Shown one piece after another: positions 1 to 7,846 of a stretch of DNA of 56,949 nucleotides (positions within the stretch are counted from its first letter, which is position 1; each line of letters opens with the position of its first letter). A program made the translations under genes and the position numbers. Origin of the DNA: UBA1822 sp963615055 (lineage in GTDB: Bacteria; Bacillota; Negativicutes; Veillonellales; Dialisteraceae); the NCBI GenBank assembly GCA_963615055.1, contig CAVEFO010000005.1, positions 1 to 56,949 of the forward strand, in the 5' to 3' direction. The notes under the pieces were generated by a model. That model was not told the DNA's origin, made no database searches, and saw only the letters and a program-made list of their open reading frames with translations.

Positions 1-1033
1 GCCCATACGTCGCCGCGTCCGTAGTCTCTGTGCCGTCTGCCACATGCACAATCTTGCGTTCACCGTCGGTCGTCCCGACAGAAACGGTATTCTCCGCTTC
101 CGACGTCGAACCATCGCCAATCACAACGGAATTGGCCGCGACATTCCCCGTGATGTTCTTTCCCAAGATAATCGCGCCGTCTCCGACCATACCCTTGACA
201 CTTGTCCCGATCACAAGAGCATTGTTTGCCGTAACTTCATTATACGCACCGAAGACATATGTATTGGCCCCAGACTCGTCACCGTCAACGCCTACTTTAT
301 TAAAGAAACCAAACGAGGCAGACTTGGCTCCATATACAAAATTCTTGTAGCCCACACCGGTCGAACCCGACCCCTTTGTTTCATTTCTGGCCCCGATTGC
401 TGTTGAATACTGTCCATCGGCGACATTCCAATACCCCAATGCATTAGAACCTTTCTCATTGGCCTCGTTGTATGTTCCGACAGCAGCAGACTTATCTCCT
501 TTTGCTGCATTATCATAACCAACAGCAGACGACCCAGTCCCCTCTGCTTCGTTGCTGGCACCAACGGCAGAAGACAAAGACCCGCTAGCCGTATTGTCAT
601 ACCCAAAAGCACTGGAAGTATCACCCTTCGCTTCATTGCTATACCCAATAGCACTGGCCATCCCTTCGCCAGATGCTATGTTTTCACCGCCGATCGCTAA
701 ATTATAAGAGCCACTTTCAATCGTCCCTTTTGCCTCATTATAGAAACCCAATGCAACATCATACTTACCGCTCGCTGTATTAGAACCCCCGACTGCCGAC
801 GAATAAACACCGGTTGCCGAATTGTTTACGCCAATTGCCGTGGCATTATCTGCTTTCGCTTCACTCCCAATCCCAATGACAAAGGCTTGCTCCCCGCTCG
901 CCGCATCAGTGTCAACTGTAATCGTGCTGCCTGCGGCATAATCCGCCGCCTGCGCCATTTGCGACACGCCAAAAGAGCTCATGGCCAAAATGACCAAAGC
1001 CGACAATACGCCCATTTTCTGTTGTCTTTTCAT
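1..1033 (-). CDS. YadA-like trimeric autotransporter adhesin, N-terminal part (cut by window edge)
   Basis: The frame is open from the ATG at 1033 to the window edge (344 codons). It begins with a signal peptide (MKRQQKMGVLSALVILAMSS, cleaved near AQAA). The rest is a series of roughly 14-residue YadA/Hia head repeats of the type SxAxGxxNxAxG (for example SSAVGYDNAAKG, STAIGARNETKG). Such proteins trimerise, are anchored in the outer membrane by a C-terminal beta-barrel (outside this window) and bind host or neighbouring cells. A GGAGG ribosome site lies 8 nt before the ATG. The gene implies a diderm cell envelope. The promoter just upstream has a homopolymer spacer and may be phase variable. 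Family assignment is strong; the ligand is unknown. Confidence 0.93.
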   Translation of the reverse strand, partial: MKRQQKMGVLSALVILAMSSFGVSQMAQAADYAAGSTITVDTDAASGEQAFVIGIGSEAKADNATAIGVNNSATGVYSSAVGGSNTASGKYDVALGFYNEAKGTIESGSYNLAIGGENIASGEGMASAIGYSNEAKGDTSSAFGYDNTASGSLSSAVGASNEAEGTGSSAVGYDNAAKGDKSAAVGTYNEANEKGSNALGYWNVADGQYSTAIGARNETKGSGSTGVGYKNFVYGAKSASFGFFNKVGVDGDESGANTYVFGAYNEVTANNALVIGTSVKGMVGDGAIILGKNITGNVAANSVVIGDGSTSEAENTVSVGTTDGERKIVHVADGTETTDAATYG

Positions 1034-1125
1034 GTTCTTTTCCTCCAATGTCAAAAACATAGTATCAAGAAGAATCAGCGAAACAAAATCATTGCAAAAC
1101 TTTCGCTTCGCCATCTTTGTAGCAT

Positions 1126-1154
1126 TTTATCACCCCCCCCCTGCGATTTGTCAA
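1126..1154 (-). promoter_or_regulatory. Adhesin promoter with poly-G spacer
   Basis: Read on the minus strand, TTGACA (1154-1149) is followed after 17 nt by GATAAA (1131-1126), then about 90 nt of leader to the adhesin start. Nine consecutive G (1141-1133) lie inside the spacer. Gain or loss of a G would move the spacing off the optimum of 17, as in Neisseria porA and opc. Confidence 0.7.
1133..1141. repeat. Homopolymer tract of nine C/G
   Basis: This is an uninterrupted run of nine C on the plus strand between the -35 and -10 elements of the adhesin promoter. Runs of this length are prone to slipped-strand mispairing. Confidence 0.9.
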
Positions 1155-1245
1155 GAGGTTTTTTGTGTTTTTCTTCACTTTCCCTTATTAAACTTTTTTA
1201 TAAGGGATATAAACGGCGAGCAAAAAACTCGAAGCGTAAAGCCCA

Positions 1246-1275
1246 GAAAAAAAGACGTCCGATTATCTGACGTCT
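1246..1275 (-). terminator. Intrinsic terminator after hypE
   Basis: On the minus strand a 7-bp stem, AGACGTC/GACGTCT, with a 9-nt loop is followed by a run of T. It lies 29 nt beyond the hypE stop codon. Confidence 0.8.
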
Positions 1276-1303
1276 GCTATCTCGATATTTTGCATTTTAT
1301 CTC

Positions 1304-2287
1304 TCAGCAAATCCGCGGCAGGCCTTCTCCCCGCAGTGGCAAGATTCGTCTCCGGCTCCCGAATGCCGTTTCCAAATGCACGCCGCTTCCTTCTTCCGCG
1401 TGCCCGCAAAGGGTCGTTTCCTCTCCGTATTTCAAATCGCGCAAAACAGAAAGCGCGCGCGCGGCCTCCTTCTCCGGCAGTGCGATCAAAAATTTTCCTT
1501 CATTTCCCATTGTCAAAGGATCCAAGCCCAGAATGCCGCACAGGCCGCGCACGTCTTCGCGCACGGGAATCGCATCTTCCGCAAAAACGAGCGAGACGGC
1601 GGAGGATTCCGCGAGTTCATTGGCCACTGTCGCCAATCCGCCGCGCGTGATGTCGCGCACGGTATGAAGGGAAACGCCCGCCTCCAGAAGTGCGTCCACA
1701 AGATGCCAAAGCGGCGCGGCATCGCTTCGGACCGTCGACGCGACGCCCAGCCGCTCCGTCAGAATCGTCGCGTGGTGATCGCCGAGCGTCCCCGTGACGA
1801 GAAGCGCGTCGCCGGGCAAAATCCGCGCGGCCGAAATGTCCACATCCGCCGCCCGGACGCCGATGCCGGCCGTATTGATGTAGAGTCCGCCCGCGCCGGA
1901 GATGACTTTCGTATCGCCGCAGACGATGGAAACGCCGGCCTCCCGCGCCGTTTCCGCCATCGACCGGACGACGCGGGAAAGCGTTTCCGTGGGAAGTCCC
2001 GTTTCCAAAATGAATCCCGCCGAGAGGTACAGCGGCCGCGCTCCCATGGCGGCCAAGTCGTTCACCGTCCCGCAGACGGCAAGGCGCCCGATGTCGCCGC
2101 CGGGGAAAAAGAGCGGCTCCACGACGAAGCTGTCCGTCGTCATGACGGGCACGCCGGAAATGGGCGCCAGCACCGCCGCGTCTTCCATCCGGTCCAAGAT
2201 GGGATTGGAAAATTCTTTGGCAAAGAGGGAGGAAACGAGCCGCCCCGTCTCTTCCCCGCCGCTCCCATGGCGCAATTCGATTGTCAT
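1304..2287 (-). CDS. hypE: Hydrogenase expression/formation protein HypE
   Basis: A 327-aa protein of the AIR-synthase-like fold. HypE dehydrates the carbamoyl group received from HypF onto its C-terminal cysteine to a thiocyanate, the source of the CN ligands of [NiFe]-hydrogenase. Visible features are the N-terminal HGSGG motif (7-11), an ATP-binding region with DAAVLAP and TTDSFVVEP, the DITRGGLATVANELA segment, and the obligatory terminal cysteine (PRIC, residues 324-327). It is the last of the hypC-hypD-hypE set, in the same orientation but separated from hypD by 735 bp of repeats. hypA, hypB and hypF are not in the window. The identification is firm. Confidence 0.95.
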   Translation of the reverse strand: MTIELRHGSGGEETGRLVSSLFAKEFSNPILDRMEDAAVLAPISGVPVMTTDSFVVEPLFFPGGDIGRLAVCGTVNDLAAMGARPLYLSAGFILETGLPTETLSRVVRSMAETAREAGVSIVCGDTKVISGAGGLYINTAGIGVRAADVDISAARILPGDALLVTGTLGDHHATILTERLGVASTVRSDAAPLWHLVDALLEAGVSLHTVRDITRGGLATVANELAESSAVSLVFAEDAIPVREDVRGLCGILGLDPLTMGNEGKFLIALPEKEAARALSVLRDLKYGEETTLCGHAEEGSGVHLETAFGSRRRILPLRGEGLPRIC

Positions 2288-2353
2288 TTGTTCTTTTCTC
2301 CTTTTTTGTTCTCCGGTATTGGGTCATTGTGAGATGATGGGATTTCAGATATT

Positions 2354-2405
2354 CATGTAGCGGCCTTCGGCCGCATTTTTAAAATTGCGCGAAGCGCGTA
2401 CCTGC
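2354..2405. repeat. Palindromic repeat, copy 1
   Basis: Two short palindromes (GCGGCCTTCGGCCGC and GCGCGAAGCGC) flank an AT core (ATTTTTAAAATT). The same order recurs at 2898-2948 and 14685-14734, so this is a dispersed REP-like repeat. Confidence 0.8.
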
Positions 2406-2489
2406 TAGCCTTCCTTTGAAGGAAGGTGCCCCGTAGGGGCGGAAGATAGATTGGGGCTGTAAAAAAGCATTTTCATAGCATCTTATATA

Positions 2490-2526
2490 AAATCACGCGG
2501 GGTGCTTCCCCGCAGAACTCCTGTCG
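2490..2526. repeat. Dispersed repeat R2, copy 1
   Basis: A block beginning AATCACGCGGG and ending GAACTCCTGTCGTT recurs with few differences at 12178-12214 between gapA and cggR. Here it is followed at once by a perfect 13-bp hairpin (TTCTCTTTCTTCC, 4-nt loop) at 2532-2561. Confidence 0.65.
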
Positions 2527-2576
2527 TTTTTCATTCTCTTTCTTCCTCGTGGAAGAAAGAGAACGAAACAAGAGAA

Positions 2577-2806
2577 AGAAGACGCCGCCAGATTGAAATT
2601 TTCCTGTGTTCCGGGGTGCTCGGATGCTCAGCCTTGCCAATGCTTACGTCGCCGAGGACGCGAAACTTTCTCTCACATTCGGTACTGCCCACGCAAGGCT
2701 GCGAGACGCATCCGAGCACCCCTCCACCTGACGGGCCTTCAGGGCCCGCCATCGGAAAATTTCAAACAGGCGGGCCTCCTTGCGCGTCGCTTGGCTACGT
2801 CTTCTG
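2577..2806. repeat. Long nested inverted repeat between hypD and hypE
   Basis: Nested arms pair across about 230 bp: AGAAGACG/CGTCTTCT (outermost), TTGAAATTTTCC (2593-2604) with GGAAAATTTCAA (2754-2765), GGGGTGCTCGGATGC (2613-2627) with its perfect complement (2708-2722), and AGCCTTGC (2630-2637) with GCAAGGCT (2693-2700). No credible protein is encoded. It looks like a MITE-like hairpin element or a degenerate relic. The remaining bases of the hypD-hypE gap (2288-3022) hold only further repeats. Confidence 0.65.
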
Positions 2807-2897
2807 TACCTATTTTCTCACATACAGTGCCCATCACCCACCCCTGCGGGGCACCGGCGACCGTCCACAGGAAGGTCGCCTTCAAAAGAGGGCTAAC

Positions 2898-2948
2898 ATG
2901 TAGCGGCCTTCGGCCGCATTTTTAAAATTGCGCGGAGCGCGTACCTGC
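2898..2948. repeat. Palindromic repeat, copy 2
   Basis: This is nearly identical to 2354-2405 (GCGGAGCGCG replaces GCGAAGCGCG). It runs directly into the CTGCTAA heptamer array. Confidence 0.8.
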
Positions 2949-3035
2949 ACTGCTAACTGCTCACTGCTAACTGCTCACTGCTAACTACTAACTGCTAACT
3001 GCTAACTACTAACTGCTAACTGCTAACTGCTCACT
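2945..3035. repeat. Heptamer array CTGCTAA/CTGCTCA
   Basis: About twelve units of CTGCTAA, CTGCTCA or CTACTAA stand in tandem. The array overlaps the 3' end of hypD: the stop TAG (3025-3023) and the last codons lie inside it. Confidence 0.85.
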
Positions 3036-4072
3036 GACTCCCCTTCCCTATACCGCACACAACACGCCCCTTCACTGCTGACCATGCAAGCGCCGACGGG
3101 GTGCTCCGGCGTGCATAGGCGACCGAAACACGGGCATTCCGTCGGCGTGATTCGTCCCGTCAAAACTTCGGCGCAGCGGCAGCCCGGCGGCATTTTATCT
3201 TCCGTCAGCCCGCGGCTTCCCGCATCCAAATACGCGTATTTTTCCGCCAAATACAGCCCCGAACCGGCGATATTTCCCAATCCGCGCCACACCGCATCGC
3301 CCGGCGTGAAACAGTCCGCCAAAAGCGCTTTCGCCCGCTCGTTTCCTTCCTCCCGCACGACAGACGGATACTCATTCCAAAGCCCCGCGCGCGAAGCGGA
3401 TGCTTCCAGCACCAGCCGCGCCATCGCCCTGAGCAGTTCGGGCGCCGAAAAACCGCCGATTACCATCGTCGCGCCGTACTCTGCGGCCATTTGGCGGAAC
3501 GGCGCCGCTCCCGTCACCACCGCGACATGCCCCGGACAGAGGAAACCGTCGATCCGCCGCTCAGTCGCGAGCATTCCCATCGCGCCCGGCATCGTTTTGA
3601 GCGCCGTGAGAAAACGGACGTTTCCTATCCTCTCCTCGTGTACGCGCCGCACCAAATTCGCCCACACCGGCGCCGTCGTCTCAAATCCGACCGCCGCCAA
3701 AATGAAACAGGTGTCCGGCGCGGCTTTGGCCATCGAAAGCGCGTCTTCCGGATTGTACAAAAAATCCGCCGCGCCGCCTTGTGCCACCGCCCCCGCCGGC
3801 GACATCTCGCTTCCCGGCACCGCCATTAAATCGCCGAAAGCCAGCACCCGATGTCCCGGTTTCAGAGCGTACGCCACCAGCCGATTGATATACGAAGTCG
3901 GCGTCACGCACACCGGACACCCCGGCCCCGAAAGAAGCGTGACAGAAGGGGGTAAAAGCTGCCGAATCCCCGTCCGATACAAAGCGGACGTATGCGTCCC
4001 GCACACCTCCATCAACCGAAGCGGCCGCCCACGATACCCCGAAAGCCAAGCCGCCAATTCTTTTTCCCGCAT
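3023..4072 (-). CDS. hypD: Hydrogenase maturation protein HypD
   Basis: A 349-aa iron-sulfur scaffold protein. With HypC it carries the Fe(CN)2CO unit during assembly of the [NiFe]-hydrogenase active site. Diagnostic motifs are CGTHT (cysteine 24), GPGCPVC (cysteines 52 and 55), the GFETTAP segment, and C-terminal [4Fe-4S] cysteines (CRC, CPC, CTPEHPVGAC). The last residues (SVSS) and the stop codon are encoded by the heptamer array that abuts the gene, so the natural C-terminus may have been trimmed or extended by repeat invasion. The start at 4072 gives the normal family length. Confidence 0.95.
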   Translation of the reverse strand: MREKELAAWLSGYRGRPLRLMEVCGTHTSALYRTGIRQLLPPSVTLLSGPGCPVCVTPTSYINRLVAYALKPGHRVLAFGDLMAVPGSEMSPAGAVAQGGAADFLYNPEDALSMAKAAPDTCFILAAVGFETTAPVWANLVRRVHEERIGNVRFLTALKTMPGAMGMLATERRIDGFLCPGHVAVVTGAAPFRQMAAEYGATMVIGGFSAPELLRAMARLVLEASASRAGLWNEYPSVVREEGNERAKALLADCFTPGDAVWRGLGNIAGSGLYLAEKYAYLDAGSRGLTEDKMPPGCRCAEVLTGRITPTECPCFGRLCTPEHPVGACMVSSEGACCVRYREGESVSS

Positions 4073-4633
<561 letters not shown>

Positions 4634-4855
4634 CTAACTACCCACAGTTTCCCCGATTTCCGCAAACAGTGCCGCCCAGTCCCGCGCTTCTTCTTTTTCG
4701 ACAATCTGAATCGCCATGCCGGCGTGCACCAGCACATAATCGCCGACCTTCGCCGGCACCAGCCGCAAATTCGCCCGGACCTTTGCCCCCGAAAAATCCA
4801 CAATCCCGTACTGTCCGTCTATCGAGACCACCCGTCCCGGATATGCCACACACAT
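4634..4855 (-). CDS. hypC: Hydrogenase maturation chaperone HypC/HupF
   Basis: A 73-aa protein with the invariant N-terminus Met-Cys (MCVAYPGRV). The cysteine binds the Fe(CN)2CO precursor and the hydrogenase large subunit. The length and small beta-barrel sequence (VVSIDGQYGIVDFSGAKVRA, then VGDYVLVHAGMAI) are typical of the family. It is the first hyp gene of this group and works with hypD and hypE downstream. The stop TAG is inside a CTGCTAA array. Confidence 0.95.
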   Translation of the reverse strand: MCVAYPGRVVSIDGQYGIVDFSGAKVRANLRLVPAKVGDYVLVHAGMAIQIVEKEEARDWAALFAEIGETVGS

Positions 4856-5025
4856 AGCCTGTCTCCCTTCGTTTTTATTTCATTATATCATCAGGAGAAA
4901 GAGGAGAATTATTTTTGTTCGGCCTTTTCTCACACACCAGACAGCTATTGGTTATCAGCTGTCAACTTTTAGATAAAAGCGATACGCGCTCCGTGCGATT
5001 TCTATTTCAAAAGTACGGCAATAAA

Positions 5026-5060
5026 AAAGAACCGTGCCAACTGTTTCGGCACGGTTCTTT
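5026..5060 (-). terminator. Intrinsic terminator after rsmA
   Basis: A perfect 13-bp stem (AAAGAACCGTGCC with GGCACGGTTCTTT, 9-nt loop) ends in T-rich sequence in both directions. It lies 5 nt beyond the rsmA stop. Confidence 0.9.
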
Positions 5061-5065
5061 TTCTG

Positions 5066-5917
5066 TCAGCGCAAATCGTCCCACGCATCGGCAAGCCGAG
5101 CGTATTCTTCCATGGAAAATGTCTCGCCGCGTCGACTTCCGTCGATGGCCGCTGTTTCCAGTATTTTCGGAATCATTTCTTTTTCGATGCCGCCCGCTTT
5201 CATCGCGTTGGAAAATGTTTTCCGTCTTTGGCCGAAGCCCATTTTCACGAGGGCGAAGAATGTTTTTTCGTTTCGGACGGAAACGGCGCGTTCTTTTCGC
5301 CGGCGAATTTTCAAAACCGTCGAAGTGACGGCGGGACGCGGGATGAAGGCGGCAGGCTCGATGTCGGTGACGCGCTCGGCTGTCGCGTAGAATTGGACGG
5401 CGATGGTGAGCATGCCGTAGTCGGGCGTGCCGGGCGCGGCGAGAATGCGGTCGGCGACTTCTTTTTGCATCATGAAGACAAGCAGGGAAACGGGCAGGTC
5501 GGACTGCACGAGTTTCAATAAAATCGGCGTCGTGATGTAGTAAGGTAAATTCGCGGCGGCGTGCCAGTCTTTGTCGCCCAAGAGCGCCGGCAAGTCTGTT
5601 TTCAGGAAATCTTGATAGAGAATGCGGACATTGTCATAGGGGGCCAAGGTCTCTGTCAGCACCGGCTCCAGGCCGCGGTCGATTTCCAGTGCCGTGACGT
5701 CCGCGCCGGTCCTGGCGAGCGCCTGTGTCAGCGTGCCGATTCCCGGACCGATTTCCAAAACGGGCGTTCCGGGGGCAAGTTCGGCGGCTTCGGCGATGCG
5801 GCGCACGATGTCGGGACGTATCAGGAAATTTTGCCCGAGCTTGTGTTTCATGCGGATACCGAAGCTTTTGACGATGTGTCGGACGACTTCGGGACTGGCG
5901 AGTTCGATTTCGATCAT
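5066..5917 (-). CDS. rsmA: 16S rRNA dimethyladenosine transferase RsmA (KsgA)
   Basis: Transfers four methyl groups from SAM to the two adjacent adenines near the 3' end of 16S rRNA. In 283 aa it shows LGQNFL (27-32), the SAM loop LEIGPGIGTLT (54-64), acidic motif ALEID (76-80) and the catalytic NLPY (123-126). I place the start at 5917 (MIEIELASP) because this ATG overlaps the rnmV stop in an ATGA junction; an earlier in-frame ATG at 5953 would add 12 atypical residues. The rnmV-rsmA pair is the usual Firmicutes arrangement. Confidence 0.93.
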   Translation of the reverse strand: MIEIELASPEVVRHIVKSFGIRMKHKLGQNFLIRPDIVRRIAEAAELAPGTPVLEIGPGIGTLTQALARTGADVTALEIDRGLEPVLTETLAPYDNVRILYQDFLKTDLPALLGDKDWHAAANLPYYITTPILLKLVQSDLPVSLLVFMMQKEVADRILAAPGTPDYGMLTIAVQFYATAERVTDIEPAAFIPRPAVTSTVLKIRRRKERAVSVRNEKTFFALVKMGFGQRRKTFSNAMKAGGIEKEMIPKILETAAIDGSRRGETFSMEEYARLADAWDDLR

Positions 5918-6456
5918 GCGTGCCCTCCCAACTGTGCCAAGGCTTCGTCCCATTCGGCGCGCGTGATGCCGAAATGATTGAGACGTTTCAAAAATTGACG
6001 CGCGTTTCCGTAGCCGATGCCCAAAAGGGCGCCGACGATATCGCGACGGGCGGCGGCATTCTCGTCCCCCATGAGACCGGCGCGGAGCAAATCGGCCGTC
6101 GTGAATATCTCCTCCGGCGCCTCTTTCATGGTGTGCGCTTTCGATAAGGCGCGCAAAATCGAGGCGGACGAAGCATCTTCAATGCCTACATCCGTCTCGG
6201 TTTTCGCTTCGTCCTTGGGCACGAAAGCATGGGCGGCTTTCGGAAACAGCGCGGACAGGCGCTTGCGAATCCGCTCGCCCGGCCCGTCGGGGTCCGTCAG
6301 GATGATAATGCCGCGCCTCTCATAGGCCGCGCGAATTGTCGCCAAGACTTCGGGGCGCAGCGTGTACCCCTCCGTCGCGATGCAGTCGCAGGAAACGGCC
6401 GCCGTCACGCGCGCGATATCCGATTTCCCTTCGACGACGATGACCTCACGGAGCAT
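5914..6456 (-). CDS. rnmV: Ribonuclease M5
   Basis: A 180-aa TOPRIM-domain nuclease that matures 5S rRNA precursors. TOPRIM motifs are clear: VVEGKSD (7-13) with the catalytic glutamate, and LTDPDGPGE (53-61) with the metal-binding aspartates. It is translationally coupled downstream to rsmA (4-bp ATGA overlap) and upstream to the response regulator (TGATG, 1-nt overlap). RnmV is mostly a Firmicutes protein, supporting the taxonomic reading. Confidence 0.93.
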   Translation of the reverse strand: MLREVIVVEGKSDIARVTAAVSCDCIATEGYTLRPEVLATIRAAYERRGIIILTDPDGPGERIRKRLSALFPKAAHAFVPKDEAKTETDVGIEDASSASILRALSKAHTMKEAPEEIFTTADLLRAGLMGDENAAARRDIVGALLGIGYGNARQFLKRLNHFGITRAEWDEALAQLGGHA

Positions 6457-7136
6457 CAGTCGCGCACCACGTAGCCGATGCCGCGGACGGTGTGAATGTA
6501 TTTCTTTTCCAATTTTTCATCGATTTTGCTGCGCAGATAGCGCACGTAAACGTCGACGATATTCGTATTTCCCACATAGCCGTAGCCCCAGACTTCTTCC
6601 AAAATCTGCTCGCGGGTCAGCACGTGATTTTTATTTTTCGCCAGATACAAAAGCAAATCGAATTCTTTCTTCGTCAGCTCGATGTATTCGTCATTCACGC
6701 GCACCTCGTGACGGTCGGGATAAATGGCCAAATCGCGGATCGTATACGCGGGATCGACGACGGGCACCGGCTCTTCGTGACGCCGCAGCATCGCGCGAAG
6801 ACGAGCGATGAGCTCCTTGGTCGCATATGGCTTCGTCATGTAATCGTCCGCGCCGGCGTCCAGCACCGCGACTTTGGTATCGACAGAGGCATCCTCGGAA
6901 ATGAAAATGATCGGAATCCCGGAAATACTCCGCACGCCCGCCAAAAGCTCCATCGCGTCTTTCATCGGCGGATCGGGATCCAGCACGATGATATCCGCTT
7001 GGCGCTGCCCGGCCAAATCAACGACAGTTTCGCCTGTGTGATCCTGCAGCACCGTAAAACCATCCGCTTCCAATTTCGTGCGCAAAAAATGAGCGACACT
7101 TTTATCGCTCTCGACAATCAGTACACAGTTTCTCAT
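6456..7136 (-). CDS. OmpR/PhoB-family response regulator
   Basis: A 226-aa two-component regulator. The receiver domain (1-115) has the phospho-acceptor Asp53 (VLDPD), the switch region IIFIS and Lys102 (TKPY). The C-terminal winged-helix domain carries the recognition motif TREQILEEVWGY, then IVDVYVRYLRSKI and VRGIGYVVRD. The start at 7136 follows a GGGGAGGGGA ribosome site. No histidine kinase is adjacent: the next genes downstream are rnmV and rsmA, and upstream is about 630 bp without a gene. The regulon cannot be read from sequence. Confidence 0.93.
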   Translation of the reverse strand: MRNCVLIVESDKSVAHFLRTKLEADGFTVLQDHTGETVVDLAGQRQADIIVLDPDPPMKDAMELLAGVRSISGIPIIFISEDASVDTKVAVLDAGADDYMTKPYATKELIARLRAMLRRHEEPVPVVDPAYTIRDLAIYPDRHEVRVNDEYIELTKKEFDLLLYLAKNKNHVLTREQILEEVWGYGYVGNTNIVDVYVRYLRSKIDEKLEKKYIHTVRGIGYVVRD

Positions 7137-7163
7137 AGACTCCCCTCCCCAAAAGAAATGCAA

Positions 7164-7792
7164 AGCAAGACGGAATTTCTTTCCGCACGGTTCTTATTAT
7201 TCTTATCGTGCCGGCCGCTCTCATTCGGCTTCAGTGTTTTCTAAGAAACTCCGAATATATCATAACATATTTTCCGAAAAGGTCAAATCAAAAATTTTAC
7301 ACAAAGCCATTTTCGTCCGATTCCTTCGTCCTTTGATTTTGAAAAAGACTTTCATTTCCGATTTTAGTAAATTGTAATTTTCTTCAAAGAATCCAAAAAC
7401 GATTTTCAGTTTCGCACCGTCTTGGGAAACGAAAAAAATCAAGTGAAATTCACACTTTTCCCTCTTTTGCCTTCTTTCGATGTCTCACAATTATCTATGT
7501 ACTCATAGTATACTTCTGCTCATTTTATTCCATTTCAAAGCTTCAAAGCAGAAATTTTACCAAAACTCTACTACGACATGATTCTATTATCCGTTTACCG
7601 TCCATTACACAGATGAGACGATTCCGTTTCTCACACACGGTTCACGGAATACGGTTTCCGGCCAACACCGCCAACGCCGCAAAAGAAAACACGCCAAAAG
7701 CCGAGCCCCTCATCTCTACCAGCAGAAAGTTTTTCACAACAAACGCCACGAAAACCGGTCAAACAAAAAGCTACGCCCCCTCATCTCTCAAT
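7164..7792. other. AT-rich spacer without a gene
   Basis: About 630 bp between the regulator and the enolase terminator. It is low in G+C compared with the flanking genes. I see no protein with plausible composition, only degenerate CCGTTTA- and CACGG-type units near 7582-7660. Confidence 0.6.
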
Positions 7793-7826
7793 AAAAAAAC
7801 CGCCTCTCCGAAGAAAAGCGGTTTTC
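7793..7826 (-). terminator. Intrinsic terminator after eno
   Basis: Stem AAAACCGC (7796-7803) with GCGGTTTT (7818-7825), followed on the minus strand by T-rich sequence. It closes the glycolytic operon 21 nt after the eno stop. Confidence 0.85.
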
Positions 7827-7846
7827 TGTTTCCTATATCTTATCAA

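Noticed and set aside
2502..2925. Short overlapping frames between hypE and hypD
   Set aside because: All fall in the nested inverted repeat and palindromes and have no family-like sequence.
7260..7442. A 60-codon minus-strand frame
   Set aside because: AT-driven frame in a spacer with no ribosome site and no recognisable sequence.
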